A stretch of 64,000 bases of DNA from Pampus argenteus (GCA_036937835.1 CM072870.1:24753501-24817500), one strand, 5' to 3'. Numbered from the stretch's first letter, positions 37,304 through 50,545 are shown. The notes: generated by a model not told the origin, from the letters alone. Numbers and translations: made by a program.

Positions 37304-40277
37304 GGATTAAAATCCCATTTCCTTCTGATTAATGAAGGAGTATATCAGTGATACATCATTTGATAAGCTACATTTTGGTTCGGTGAGTTATTTAAACTTC
37401 TTCACAGCCATACTCATGGTTCATGGTCAGATCTTGTTCACGCTTTGCTTTTTTACTGATGCATTGTGTTCTGTTAGCTGTTTATTTTGTCACTTCAACA
37501 TGGATAATGAAGCTAATTACAGCCACAGTTATCAGTTGTGTAACTTTAACCATGCTAGGACTATGCTAATAAATGCCTTCCAAAAGATGAGGTCTTTCAG
37601 ATCTTTTATTATGGTCCCTGGTGTTGTTACTGTAAGTAGTGTTTGCTAATGTAATTCACTGAAGCAAACCTTTACACAATAGGTCAAACTGTGTAGCTGC
37701 AAAACTTTAGATATATATTTACAGTACAGACACACAATTGGTTATTTCACTAGAGTCACACAAATCTGTTTTAAAAGATTCTCAGATCACAGTGTGGTTG
37801 GCAAAAACATGCAGGAAATGTTAGAAAGACTCAGTTTAAACCAGTTTGATTTGCAAATCTAACAAAAATAAATCAGAACTAATCCAAGTAGAAAACTGCT
37901 GGTACTGACATGAGTGCTGTGGTGTCAGAATAAAGACAAGAAGCTACTGCGTCCTGACTTCAAGGATAAACCTCTGCACTATACCACAGTTAATTACTTC
38001 ACTTTTCCAACATCTGCTCATCCTGTCTTGTCACGAAAGCCATTTCTGTCTGATCTCTAGGGAAGCAGCTCTGTGCAGTGAGTAAAGTTTTTATCATTTA
38101 AAGACATACATTTAGGTCCACATCATTCCTCTCGCCAAAAAAAAAAGGAAAGAACAGAAAATAAATCAAAATCATTTATTTGATGTGAGATGATGGCGCA
38201 AAACATCACTCAGTATTTGATAATACTATTGATAAGATACGATATTGATACGTTTGTAGGGAACTCTAAGTAATCAATTAATATGCTCATAACTTATAAT
38301 TGATCCCATCGTCTCAGAGATTAATAGTCACTGATGGGAATGAAAGGTTAAATTTAATTATTTGTTTACTCTTCATAATCCAGACAATGAAATATGTTTT
38401 CACAAGTCTTCCGAGGTTCAGTCTACTCTGTGGCTTAAAGGCTTTTAGCTGCACATAACTTGACTGTATGTTACAGAAAAAAGGGCATGAAGGTCAAAGG
38501 ATGTGCAGCTTGAGAGGAGCTTCTTCACACACAGAGAAACTATTTGCAGAACAGAAGGTTTCTGTAAATATTCCTTTAATCAGCCTAATGAAAACACAAG
38601 CAGAACTCAACCAAAAGCTGTACCATAATAAGCCATTAAATATGGATTATGGAGGAACTATGCAGAGGCTCTCTCCCTCTCTGTGGTGTTTAATATTGGG
38701 TTGTTCAGTCAGTGAGAGTGAGAGTTCACACACACAGCTGTAATTAGCAGCTTAGGCAGGCAGCCAGCTCTGTAAATGCACCGTGATATGTGTGTATGCA
38801 TGTGTGTGTGTGCTGGTGCATGTTGATATATACATGCTTTTTCTATCTGAATGTGTATCTGTGAGCTCACAGGTGTGCATACTGTGTGTGTTAGGTGAGT
38901 CACACAGTTGTGCGTGGGTGTTGTGTTTGTCTTATCTGTGTGTCGATGGAGAGGGGAGGTGCTTGGAGACAGGCTGTGACATGTATGTGTTTGTGTGTGT
39001 ATGGGTAGGGTGATTGCTCTGTAACACCTGGTATTAGCAGCAGTAATCCTCACAGCACATCATACTCACGCACCACTCTCATGCAGATCAAATCGAGCTT
39101 CTCCTCCGTCCCGTTTCTAAGATGAGATAACCAACCCCTTGGTAGCCATATTAGTCATTTCTGGAAAAAGTATGCAAGTATAATGCTTTAATTGAAGGTA
39201 AAGTATGCAGGATTTGTCGGCTGGTGCTTGTAAACAGTACAGCGTTCAAAGTTGGCCCATCCTCCTCTGAGAGAGAGAGGGAGAGCAGTGGTGGTCAAGA
39301 GAGAGAATAACGAGAGCGAGCAGTGCTGGCGAAGTCAAAGCCATGAATCACGGAAATAAAATATTCTTTTTTTATTGTTCCACAACGGTCTAAAACACAA
39401 ATAAACATGCTCACACCTCTACACAACCTGAAGGAGCAGCGTGGCCCCTCTGCTCTGCTCTGTATGTCTGTAGCTGAGCCCCAACTGCTCGAAAACAGAC
39501 AGTATGTTCCCTGGTGAACACCTTTAATTACATGTCCCCTGTAGCAGAATGGGCTCTCATGTCTGAGTTTAAGTGAGGCCCAAGCTTAAACGAGTGATAA
39601 AGCTATCATGTTTATTTTCAACAATGTTCTTGTTGTTATCACTTCAGGTTAGAGTTTACTTTGCCAGATGAAATAGGCAGTGAGAGCACCACCACACTAG
39701 ACTGACGCCAAACAGGAGGAAGAAAAATTATTAAATCGTCTGACACCCAACCTGATTTTAAATGTCAAAGTGGTGTCAGATTTCCACTACAGTCTACTGC
39801 ATTTGCTCAGCATAAAGTCTGGAAGTCGGGGTAAACATCAGCCAAACTCTGTCATAAGTGAAAACATGTGAGATGCTCTGATGGCCAAGGAGTTTAAGGT
39901 GCTGTCCATGATTTGCAACATCAAGTGTGTTACATATCAATACATATCTCTCTGTACTGTCAGTTCTCTAATAAACACCCTCCCCCCCAAATCCTCCAAA
40001 CTAACTGCGTGTGTGTTACCTTTGCCTGCCTGCCTACAGAATCCATCATCCTGTCTGCGTCCTTGTGAATCAGTCTATTTCCACATCAGTGGATCTTTCA
40101 GTCTGGCTCTCTCTGTGTGTCCTGCCCTCCCACACTGGAATTGTCCTTTCAATAATTGATGGAGGTGGTATTTTGTAAAGCTAAAGGCCGCCAAACCTTG
40201 GTGTCAAATTCAAAATTAGTTCATCCTCTATTATTAACAGCATGAGGTCAACAGGTTAATGAGAGGAATTCTGTAAC

Positions 40278-40583
<306 letters not shown>

Positions 40584-41183
40584 TAACACACATTTTAAAT
40601 ATTTTGTCTGAGATGGAGTGGATTACATGTAATGGGATTACAATAATCTGATTACATAGAAATGAAGGCTGTGATCAATTATTAAAGTCATCAGGTTCTG
40701 AGTGTCTTTGAAACAAGAGATAATTGCAGATAAGCAGTGTGTATCAGACTGCATTATGCTACAGCTACAGGATGCAAACAGATGTGGGTTTACTGCAGGT
40801 AGGTGAACTAAGGTGAAAACGTCCTCATGAGAAGAAAAATGTTTTTAACTTGACAACAAACACAGACAGATTACATCCACACAGTTTGTTTGCTACAGAA
40901 AACATGCAAGACGCACAGCTGGGGAACAAATCCATTAAGTTAACATGCAACAGAAGAAATACTCCAATGGTCAAAAAAGTGTAAAGGAAAAACTTTTTTA
41001 AAAAATCACATTTTCCAGGATTAAAAGCACATCAAACCTACATCAATTTATCTGCAAGCAAGCTGTTGACATCAGTGACAAACTGTGGCCATTACCCGAA
41101 GATAATTCAGATAAGACCTACAGAACCTTCTGTAGGGAAAACTGTCTTAGAGTCTATGTAGAAACAATTACACATTGTTACTG

Positions 41184-41668
41184 AATCAAATCAAATTTTA
41201 TTTATATCGCCCAAAATCACAAAATACATTTGTCTCAGAGGGCTTTACAATCTGTACAGGGAGTGACACCCTCTGTCCTTAGACCCTCGATTAGTGAGGA
41301 AAAACTTGACCACCAAAAAACCTTTTAACAGGGAAAAAGGTGGAAGAAACCTCAGGAAGAGCCACAGAGGAGGGATCCCTCTCCCAGGACGGACAGACGT
41401 GCAATGATGTCACATGTACAGAACAAATCAACACACACATATTGTACACTCACAATGAATTATAGTGAATTACAATAGATGATAAGAATAGGTTACAATG
41501 AATGATGAATTATTACATTAGCAGCAAATCATTACATAACTATAAACTGTAATGGGGATATGGTAACAATGATGACGGCGACAACACATGCAGAAGACGC
41601 CACGCAGGACCACAGCAGCAGACACAGTCCACAAGAACCTGCTGGACGAGAGAGCACAGAAACTCCGT
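41184..41668 (-). mobile_element. 5'-truncated L2-like LINE 3' UTR (copy B)
   Basis: About 485 bp matching the 3' UTR of the copy at 52384-54234 nearly base for base, from the ATCAAATCAAATTTTATTTA terminus to CACAGAAACTCCG, where homology stops. In the longer copy the sequence goes on towards the ORF. This is the standard result of incomplete reverse transcription (5' truncation). No coding sequence remains and no clear target duplication was identified. Confidence 0.9.
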
Positions 41669-42526
41669 ATTTGTATGTATTAGAAAGTAAAGTAAATATC
41701 CTATTAACAAATCAAGGTGCTTGTACATAAACACATCTGTGCTATTATTATTGCATAATCTGTTTAGTTTAGCTATATCTGACCAGTAAGACAATATCCA
41801 AGCTACAGATCAGTTGTGAATGTCATCTTAGTCTTGCTTTTGTTGTCTTCAATAGATGCTGTTCATCATAGTTTTCATTGATTAAATAAAAAAACTTAAA
41901 CTTAAAGTACACGAGAGTCTTGCAGCTGTTGAATATACGAGAATCATGAGACCAAGTCCAACTGTTTGAGCCATCAAGCTATAGAGACGTATTCCTATTA
42001 CATATTATGTTGCCTCAATTCCACATCAAACCACTATTAAAATAACTCAAGGATATTTAGTCAAGTAAGTCTCTGAAAGCTTTGTAAATACCATTTAACC
42101 AATCAGGTATCCTCATATCTTAATGCACAAGTGTGCATTAAAGGACTGTATTGATTTTCAGACAAACACAGACAGTAGCCTTGAGCTAGTTTTGTACCGT
42201 ACAGTTAACAACAGCAGGCACCTTTTTATTAAAAGCACTGCGGGCATTGCCATGCCTACCACATACTATGAATCTAAATCTTTACTTTCTTGTTCATGCT
42301 AATTTCAGATATCTATGCAAAACAATATGTAGACATCTTTGACATAACGTCAAACACATTCTGATCATGTTAGTTCACTTTCTGAAAGTTTTAAAGAGAA
42401 ATTCTTTAAAATCCTTTAAAGCACTTTAATGTTGGAGAATGTTATCACTCAATAATCATCAATAATCCAACACCCCACCTTCTGACCACTTCTGTGTGAC
42501 TTAAGTACAATTACAAGCCTGTAATA

Positions 42527-42552
42527 CTTATTTATTTATTTATTTATTTATT
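42527..42552. repeat. (TTTA)n microsatellite
   Basis: About six TTTA units. Confidence 0.93.
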
Positions 42553-43092
42553 GCCTGAAAAATAAAAACTAAATACGCTTAGTAGTATCTAAACATCTAA
42601 ACATATTTGTTTTATAATATTTTAATATAATATGCATTTCGCTTTAACACAGACCAGACCATTGGACGGGTTTTAAGTGTATTATAAATCACTTATTCAT
42701 ACACCACTAACAGAAGATTTAGTAAATTGGTGATATGAAATATGAGTTTCTATGGAGAAAGCTGAAGTGCCGGTACTGGTTAACCACGTTTAGCCACATT
42801 TAGCCCTCTAATGAATAATATAAAGACAAAACCCTGAGAAGCCCAGCGTCTGGCCTTGTGGTAGAAAGCTGGCCATTGTAGTTCAAGTTGCATCGACAAG
42901 ACAGTCTGAGTGACCGTTAGACAAGACTGAGACACCAGAGACCATGAAGACTCCCTCAGGGATAAAACAGAGAAGAGAGAGTGATAAAGAGAGGGAGAAC
43001 TAGACTAAAGCAAGGTAATGCTGGGAGACAGAGCGGGGCGAGGAACAAAGGAGCTCATAGCTGTCATTCGTTTTCTTTTTCTTTTTTTGTAG

Positions 43093-43158
43093 TTCTATCC
43101 ATTCTTTTGTCTGAGGGAAAACTGTAAGAGCCAGGAGGCCCTGAGCAGCAGCTGGCAG
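43093..43158 (+). other. Candidate 66-nt exon (unverified)
   Basis: An excellent acceptor (a 25-base pyrimidine tract ending TTTTTTTGTAG) and donor GGCAG|GTAGGA flank exactly 22 codons. Only one of the three frames is open, phase 0 at both ends, beginning FYPFFCLREN and ending LSSSWQ. A symmetrical exon of this kind could be a cassette exon. No family is recognised. It has the best splice context of the candidates in this window. Confidence 0.22.
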
Positions 43159-44440
43159 GTAGGAGGAGAGGGAGGGAGGGAATAAGAGTGGGAACAGGAG
43201 ATAAATGACAGAGGGAGGGAGGGATGAATACTGTGGAAGAGTAGAGGGGACAGAGGCCAGGATGTGGACAGGTTTGACCACATGCATCAGTTACATTTGT
43301 ATCTACATTTCTGTTGATACAGTAAATATGAAAACAATTATGAACTGAAACCAGTTCAAAGGCAAAAAGGATGCACATGTACAACTAAGAAAAATGTGAA
43401 CATACATACTTCAAGTAAAGAAAATATACTATGATAAAAGTATAAACTAATAGAAAATGCTGTAATAAAATGTTTTATGTTTACGTCATCTGAAATGGAT
43501 GCAATAATAACAGCAACTGTGTCATTGTGGAGAAGTGGAGCCCCATTATGATGGCAGAGTTTAAAACACGTTTAAAAGAACAGGCAACCACACACACGCA
43601 CACAGTGGGTCTCAGTTAACCCTGAGTCAATAGGCTGCAGACAGACGTGTGATTACAGCAGATACTGTTGCTCTCAGTGTTTCTGTCTTTCTGTCTCAAT
43701 CAGAGATGGAGGGAGGGTGGGAGAGAAAAGCAGAGACAGACAGAGAGATGGAAAGACAGAACAATCTAGTAGTTTGTGCTTTGCTGTCTTAGTTAAGCGA
43801 GCTGTCAACAGACAAGGTCAAACTTCAGACTCAATGTTAAATTTCTTGTTGGTTTCTCTGGGTGATTTTATCTTTTTTTATATGCAAAGTTACAATAAGT
43901 ACAATAATTATTGTTCTGTTATTTTCTAAATAATTGTTGTATTACTAATATCTCACTCTAAAATAAATATAAATCTATTTGTGATGCAGCTATGATCTCA
44001 ACTTGTATCAATGTATGTCAATCAATCAGTGGACGCTTCCTTTCTTTCTAGATTCACCATTTATTTTACTGTTGCTATAATCCTCAGTGAAATTAATCAG
44101 TGCTATTTGGTGTCTGAATTTCGATGGTTGCTAACTTACAGTAGAAATAGACAAAGAAATACCAGAAAGCTTGATGGATCTTTAATGAATAGATACAACA
44201 TAAAACATTTTTTTACTAAAATGATTGTACCTGCGAACAATATCCACTGTGACTAACGCAGAACGACCCACAGAAGTGTAATATCCAGAACTGTTACATA
44301 ACAACGTTAATAAATAATGTTTTATGTTTTATGTGACAGTAGTCTCCCACAGCTAAATCCACTTTTTGCCAGTTAACTATCCGTCAAAAAGTGACCTCAT
44401 ATCTACGTCATCTGAACTGCGTCACTTATAATTGCTCCGG

Positions 44441-44454
44441 CCACTAGATGGCGT
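44441..44454 (+). promoter_or_regulatory. CTCF-like motif (plus orientation)
   Basis: CCACTAGATGGCGT fits the CTCF core (CCA-S-YAG-R-KGGC-R). The surrounding 380 bp may be an old repeat, and some fish repeats carry such motifs. Binding is not shown. Confidence 0.4.
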
Positions 44455-46601
44455 AAACATAACTATAGGTCATATTTGCTGGCTAGATTTTAGGACCTAT
44501 ACTGTTGTGAGTATGGGCTGTGTTTTTTGTCCCCCTGTCTTACATTGTAAGTGCATTATGAAGGGATATTCTGATGGTCAGTGTGGACAGGAGGGATGAT
44601 TACAGCAATGTTTCATTGCTCATTTGGGCTCCTGACTTGAGTGATTGTGAATCTGTTCTATACATCTACATCTAAAAATCACTCAGCCATAACTTACTGT
44701 CAAAACAAGAGGAAATATTTCTGTTGATACTCTTGTAAAAACAGATTTTTACTGGTTCCAAACTAACAAACTTTAAACACATTACTGAATAACTAAATCT
44801 GCCTGTTAGTTGTTGGGAGACAGTTTTAGTGCAGAAACAACAGATGTTCACCACACAAGGCCTTTAAAGAGATCGAGCTGGAGGGAGTGTATGAGACACA
44901 CAAACAAGTGCACACAGAAACACAGATACACACACACACACACACACTTGGCTGTAAACAAACATGGTGCCCGGCATGTCTCTGAGCAGGTCAACTATAG
45001 CCTAATGTGTCGTGCATACAGCTGACCGTGTGTGTGTGTGTTGCTGCCATGCCAGTAGACCATTCACTTACACCAGGCAGCCTCAAACACTCAATCAATC
45101 GTTTATCTCAGCCTGTCTTCCTCCATAACTCACACACACACACACACACACACCACCCTACCCAAGCAGATGGTTGTGCCACCCCTGCCAAAGCAGTGTG
45201 GCAATAGACACACACACACAAACGCACACACAACAAAAGGGGAGGGGACCGTCTGTTTCAGCTGCCTCTTCTTGTCACAGAGAGGTTGGCATCAGTCATG
45301 GCTGCCATCGATCCATCATACTCCACTCTCCCTGTCTCTCCCTGTAGGGACCCGTTTCATGCCCACCTGTTACAGTTAAATAATAGTGAATGTAACAGGC
45401 TGTAAACAACAGCCAGACAAAATAAAAAAGCACAGTTTTAGTTTACAGGCTGTAGTAGGATGCACATGCACACTATTAGGAGCTGATAGGAGAAACATTT
45501 CTGTTTAGCTGCATTTTATTATTTTTATTGATTTGTTTTGATTCTTCCTTGATCACCATTTCTGGTTTTAGTGTGCAAACCTTGGCCAGAACGTCAGATG
45601 CAAAGAGCCTGTAAGCAGAACTCCACAGCCCCAGCATCACCACATTAAGGACACCCTACATCTGCATTGGCATTGGATGTAGGTCATGTGCAACAGAATC
45701 AACAATGAAGGACATAACTGCAAGGATTCCTGGGCCAAATGGATTTTGTGTTGAAGCTGTTATTTTAACATTAATTTAATACACTGTGAAACATACAAAA
45801 CATAAAACATTGTGCTGGAAGGGAACAGATAGGTAGAGGACGGAGGAAAGAGAGATGGAGAAAAAGATGGATGCATACAGAAAGCATTTCCAGTTGTCTA
45901 AAGTCTATATAGATGTAGTAGAAACAAAATATAAAAATATAAGAAGGGCTGCTAAGAGATTGGAGAGAAAAAACTCACTTTCTGTAAATATACTCTACTA
46001 TACTAACTCAAATCTCTCTCTTCGGAGGGAGTAATTCAGCATTACACTTTAATATGTTTTAGGGATGTGCAAGAGACAGATTTAAAGAAAGAATAGTCAA
46101 AACCCCATCAGATGTTATACAGCTGTTTTAGTAGCACTCTCTGTGGCTAGTACACTAACTGTTCCCCTTGGTACATGCATCTCTAAGACTCTGCAATCAG
46201 AATATTTAGTGAAGTTAAAAGGTGAAGCTAATGATGAGCTGATAAGTCAAAGCATCTGTCCTGTCCAGCAGGGTTCGAGCACCTTGGACAGCTCCACAAT
46301 CAGCACGCTGGACAGAGATCATGACCATCTAACAGAGGTGTTAAACATGGAGGCCTCATTGTTCAGCTGTATGACACTCAGATGAGTGTTGATTTAATAA
46401 TAAATGATATGTTCAGGTAGAACATCTTCCACCATTTCATGTCATCTTTACACATCACATATAGTATTCCTTGACACGTTGCCTTGGACAGCCTTCATGT
46501 AAAACAGCAGCACGTTACAGAAGCCTCCATCACTCTGATGTGTTGGAGAAGGAGGTTCGTTCCCAGAACAGATAGAGAACAGATACTGTTAACCTGAGGC
46601 T

Positions 46602-46604
46602 GAC

Positions 46605-46640
<36 letters not shown>
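46602..46640. repeat. (CA)n microsatellite
   Basis: CA run of about 19 units with one CGCA variant. Confidence 0.96.
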
Positions 46641-46641
<1 letters not shown>

Positions 46642-47763
46642 TAGGCCTTACGACATAAATCACATTCTCAAAGAGAGTGACAGCTACTCTTAATGAAAGA
46701 GACAGATCACTGTGTGAATGAATGGCAGTGTGAGTGAGCATCTGCGTATGTTATAATATGCATGTATGTGTATGTACAGTATGCACTGTGTCTAAATATC
46801 AGTCATAAACACAAGTTGACTCAGAAGAAAAGGTTAATTTCTCAAAGTAAAATGCTTGTGTAACTTATGTAAGTCTCAAATCCACACAAACACACACACG
46901 CATAGTCATACTTATCCCCATTTTCACCTTACGAATCAACACACACTTATAGATTACCACACACACCTTAATCTCCTCTTTAATTCCTCAATGTCTCAGG
47001 CAAGGGTACAAGCCAGCAGAACCCAGATTAGATTTAGGCTGCACTCTTACTATGTGGCAGTCCTAAAAAATACCAACATACAGCAAAAATAAATAAATAC
47101 ATAAATAAAGTCAAAATACTGAGTCAACTGTTTGCATTAGATTTGTGAGTAAATCCAACATGATTACACAGTGTCAGGAATGTAATGCGATATTTTCTGC
47201 ATGCAACAAAAAATACCAGACTGCATAAATGTACTATAAATTGTTGGATTCATTGTAAATGTAGTTTAGCTATGCATGCATGATGTTTATGAAAAGTTTA
47301 TTCCCAAAATGCTGTACAGCACATCCACACGCTATAAATGATCATTTGATGGTCCTCAGTGAAGATATTTGCAGCAAAAATGTTTGCAGATCTGACAAGA
47401 GGACATTTATGTGTTGACTACAAGTCACTTATACTTTATATCACTAGAAGCCACATTTTGCAGGAGTGGTCACTGCTATCAGCTGTTATCTCATGACTGA
47501 AAAACAGTAAAGGTGTGCAAATACTGAATTACACTGGATTAAATTTCTCTGAGGTTTCAAGTCTGTCTGACTTTAATAGTGTAGTGAAATGAACAAAAAG
47601 TAATGCCCCTGGAAGATAAGAAATTAACCTTAAACAAAATTAATCACACCATTTAAGCTCTTTAAAATAATAGAAAGTTAATCAGATTTAATTAGCAGCA
47701 GACCAATATTATTTCAGTTGGAGCTCTGCTGTCCAATTGCAATATTTCATCACTGTAAATAAA

Positions 47764-48001
47764 CGTGTTAACACATATCTCAAGGAGATTAAATCGAACA
47801 CAACTGGACTTGGTTATTTGTCTTTGAAGACGCTTCACTAGTCCCAGCCTAGTCAAGCTAGCATGAACTGATGAAGCCTCTTGGATGAGAGGTGAAACGT
47901 CTTCAAAGACAAATAACCAAGTCCAGTTGCGTTCGATTTAATTTCCTTGAGACAACTAAGACCTGGATGAATGAGAATATTCACAGGCGTGTTAACACAT
48001 A
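47764..48001. mobile_element. Short inverted-repeat insertion with 14-bp target duplication
   Basis: The perfect 14-bp direct repeat CGTGTTAACACATA (47764-47777 and 47988-48001) brackets a 210-bp insertion. Inside are two 60-bp inverted arms (47779-47838 and 47892-47951) matching at 57 of 60 positions, with a 53-bp spacer and a 36-bp tail on the right. The arm sequence (CAACTGGACTTGGTTATTTG and a GAAGACG-TTTCAC block) is one I remember as widespread in fish genomes. A Penelope-like or fold-back origin is possible. Fourteen bases is too long for TA or 8-bp DNA-transposon duplications and fits target-primed insertion better. It carries no gene. Confidence 0.85.
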
Positions 48002-48104
48002 GACATAAACGAAACATTTTGGCCAATTTTAGCAGCAAGAGAGCGACAAAGAAACTGAGGACATGTCCCTGTGAGCATCTGTGTGTGCATATGTTCACAT
48101 CCAA

Positions 48105-48195
48105 TCCAATCCACTTTATTTGTATAGCACGCTTTATAAACACAGGGTTACCAAAGTGCTGCACAGTACAATAAAACACAATAAATATATAGCAT
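48105..48195. mobile_element. LINE 3'-tail-like fragment (tentative)
   Basis: CCAATCCAATCCACTTTATTTGTATAGCAC, with the later block CCAAAGTGCTGCACAGTACA, is the form of a common fish retroposon 3' end (reverse complement). No coding part is attached and the family is uncertain. Confidence 0.45.
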
Positions 48196-48277
48196 AAAAA
48201 CAAAAATAAAATAAATAGATAAAATAAGAAGCACTGTCTGCACAACATGCACGTATTGTATGCATTTCTCTATGTTA

Positions 48278-48279
<2 letters not shown>

Positions 48280-48347
<68 letters not shown>
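48280..48347. repeat. (GT)n(GA)n compound microsatellite
   Basis: About 10 GT units directly followed by about 23 GA units. Confidence 0.98.
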
Positions 48348-48350
<3 letters not shown>

Positions 48351-48944
48351 AGAGAGGACTACTAAGCCAGTCAACAAAAGGGTCCAGCGTTGGTGGTGTG
48401 GTCTTCTCTCTCTGTCTATCTCAGGTAGAGTATGTTACTGCTAATGCCCTCTAAGATCCCTGGTACGCTATCCCAGGAGCCCCCTCTCTCTCCCACAATC
48501 CTCTTTGCTCCCCGGTTCCCTAAGCACCTTGAGCGGGGAAGGTGGCTCGCTGCGGATTGTCTTAATCTCTCTTTTTCCCTCAGAAAAGGGTAAGCCAAGT
48601 CAAATGTCGTCTCCCTATCACTCCAAAAACCAACTGGTTACAAGGATCTCTTTCTTCCCCCTTCCCTGTTTCTCCCTTACTTCTGTTGAGTCACCTTTCC
48701 TGTATAAAATAAATGTAGAGAAGCAGAAATAACAGCTGGTATGTGGGATTAGTAGGGTGCATGTTTGTTTTACATTGTACATTCAATAAATATTGTATGA
48801 GACTCCTACACAGATATAATAACAGGTGAAACTGATTGACTTGAAATGAAAATTAAATTGAACTTTTCATCGTGGATTTTCAGTTTTACACATTTCCATA
48901 CATACAAATTATTAGGACATTTGGGTAGATTGACCCTTAGATAG

Positions 48945-49000
48945 ACAGAGATACTTTATTGATCCCGAAGGAAATGAAGGAATCTCTGTCGTAACTCTGA
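48945..49000. mobile_element. Rex1/CR1-like LINE 3'-tail fragment (tentative)
   Basis: GAGATACTTTATTGATCCCG followed by AAGGAAATG resembles the conserved 3' terminus of fish Rex1/CR1-type LINEs. Only the tail is present. Confidence 0.45.
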
Positions 49001-49159
49001 GACAAACTTCAGTGAGAGAGTTTTCCAAGGTTGCACGAGTCAGTAGGAAATTAACAGAATAAATACTAAAAACAACAACAAAACATGTTTTTCTTCTATT
49101 CTACCAATAAATCCGACGCCTGTCTTTTTGTCTCCTGTGTTTTGGGTTTTTTTTGGGAT

Positions 49160-49400
49160 GTTTTTAGCACAGCTGCTATTAGCCTTCATGTTAATCCCCT
49201 TGGAGAATAAACTCATTAGAACATTAATCACTGGATTCTAATTACCTCTCTGTCTTTCTCTTTCTCTCTAATTTTTTTCTCTCTCTTCGCCCAATAATTC
49301 AGGTAGTTAGACCCCAACACACCCACCCCCCAATTCACAGGGGAAAAGTTACAGTGAAATTAATAAACAACTCAGCTGCCCTGCTGGCTGTCGTATGTAC
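49160..49400. promoter_or_regulatory. Possible conserved non-coding island
   Basis: Clustered homeodomain cores (TTCATGTTAATCC, CTCATTAGAACATTAATCAC, TCTAATTACC, GAAATTAATAAAC) around a pyrimidine tract. Enhancer-like texture only. Confidence 0.2.
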
Positions 49401-49759
49401 TTTTCTGCTGTTTGTGTCACTGCAAGCCTGTTCAATGTTTATTACACATTTGCAAAAGCCTAAACACCGTAATACACCATGCATTAAAGATGCAGTAAGT
49501 GATCTTTTATTTTAACCACAGGCCAGAAGGAAAACAAACTCACAGAAACAAAGATATGAAATCCTGTTATTTTATTAATTTCTATAACCTATGAGAAAAC
49601 AATTGCTATTTTATTAGGAACTGACTCTGGTCTTAATGCTGATGTTGAAAACATTATGATTGAAAAAAAAAAATAAAACAATTTGATAAAATCATTAAAA
49701 TAATTTGAAATGTTTCTATGTGATGGATCTTATAGCAGTGACTTGTTCTAGCTGTGGCT

Positions 49760-49781
49760 GATGATGATGATGATGATGATG
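49760..49781. repeat. (GAT)n trinucleotide run
   Basis: About seven GAT units. Confidence 0.93.
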
Positions 49782-50021
49782 GCTGCTAGTGACTAGCTAT
49801 CTTCTCTCTGACCTTTCAAACTGTAAACCTTCAACAGTAACTATTCAAACAGCATTCTGTGGCTATAAAATAATTCCTTCCTCCGACTTTATATTTATTC
49901 ACAAACTGAATTTGTCGGGTAGTTTTCAGAACATGCTTGTAAATAAATGCCTACTAAGCCTTGACACACAACAGTCACAGACATAAAAAAAAGTAAGCTG
50001 GCAGTGTTGAACACACGAAAG

Positions 50022-50036
50022 AGCGCCACCTGCTGA
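50022..50036 (-). promoter_or_regulatory. CTCF-like motif (minus orientation)
   Basis: The minus strand reads TCAGCAGGTGGCGCT, a close match to the CTCF core. Its orientation is opposite to the site at 44441, making a convergent pair about 5.6 kb apart. Confidence 0.45.
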
Positions 50037-50506
50037 AAGTCTCTTTACTTACCTCATTACATTTTACTGTAGTTTAAATTTCATTTGTCATTCAGACACC
50101 TGAGGACATTTAATTCTGAAAGTTGTGTGAAATGTTAGCATTTTGTGATGTCATGGGGGCAATTTGAGAACATTTTAGAGTTTGCGTGTGTGTTTGTCAG
50201 CTGGGAGGATACTTCCTGCTTACAGGCCAGAGCAGGCTTTAAGAGCGGGGGGGGCGGGTGGCGTCAGTGAGCCGTGGAGGTTCAGCTCCCTCACAGTCAT
50301 ACAGGACATGGACCACACAACAAGACAACAAGCCCTCCGCCTGTCTGTCTCTCTCTCTTTCTGTCTGTCCCTCTCTCCTTCTCTCTTCTCTGTCTTTGTG
50401 TCTCTCTGTGTCTCTATCTCTCTGTTAGCTGCTGAAAGTGGAAACAGAAACGTGATGATGGCATCAGGTTTTCCTATATTTTAATGCATTGTTGCTGATG
50501 TCATCT

Positions 50507-50509
<3 letters not shown>

Positions 50510-50541
<32 letters not shown>
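50510..50541. repeat. (GT)n microsatellite
   Basis: Perfect run of about 16 units. Confidence 0.96.

Positions 50542-50545
<4 letters not shown>

Larger units (their letters stand above)
33464..40270. other. Gene-free stretch with microsatellites
   Basis: No coding region is recognised. It holds several GT/CA arrays (listed separately), a TA-rich patch near 34000-34050 and an X-box palindrome at 35449. The patch 39150-39400 looks like a diverged interspersed repeat that I cannot name. Confidence 0.6.
41669..47763. other. Gene-free stretch
   Basis: No recognisable gene. It contains a candidate 66-nt exon (43093), a CTCF-like motif (44441), an ATTT run (about 42527-42552) and short CA runs. 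The block 44280-44660 has the feel of an old interspersed repeat. 47600-47760 is non-repetitive and rich in TAAT cores. Confidence 0.55.

Noticed and set aside
48416..48598. 60-codon minus-strand frame with RSRCLGNRGAKRIVGERGG
   Set aside because: It ends in pyrimidine-rich sequence and shows no family resemblance. Length is as expected by chance.
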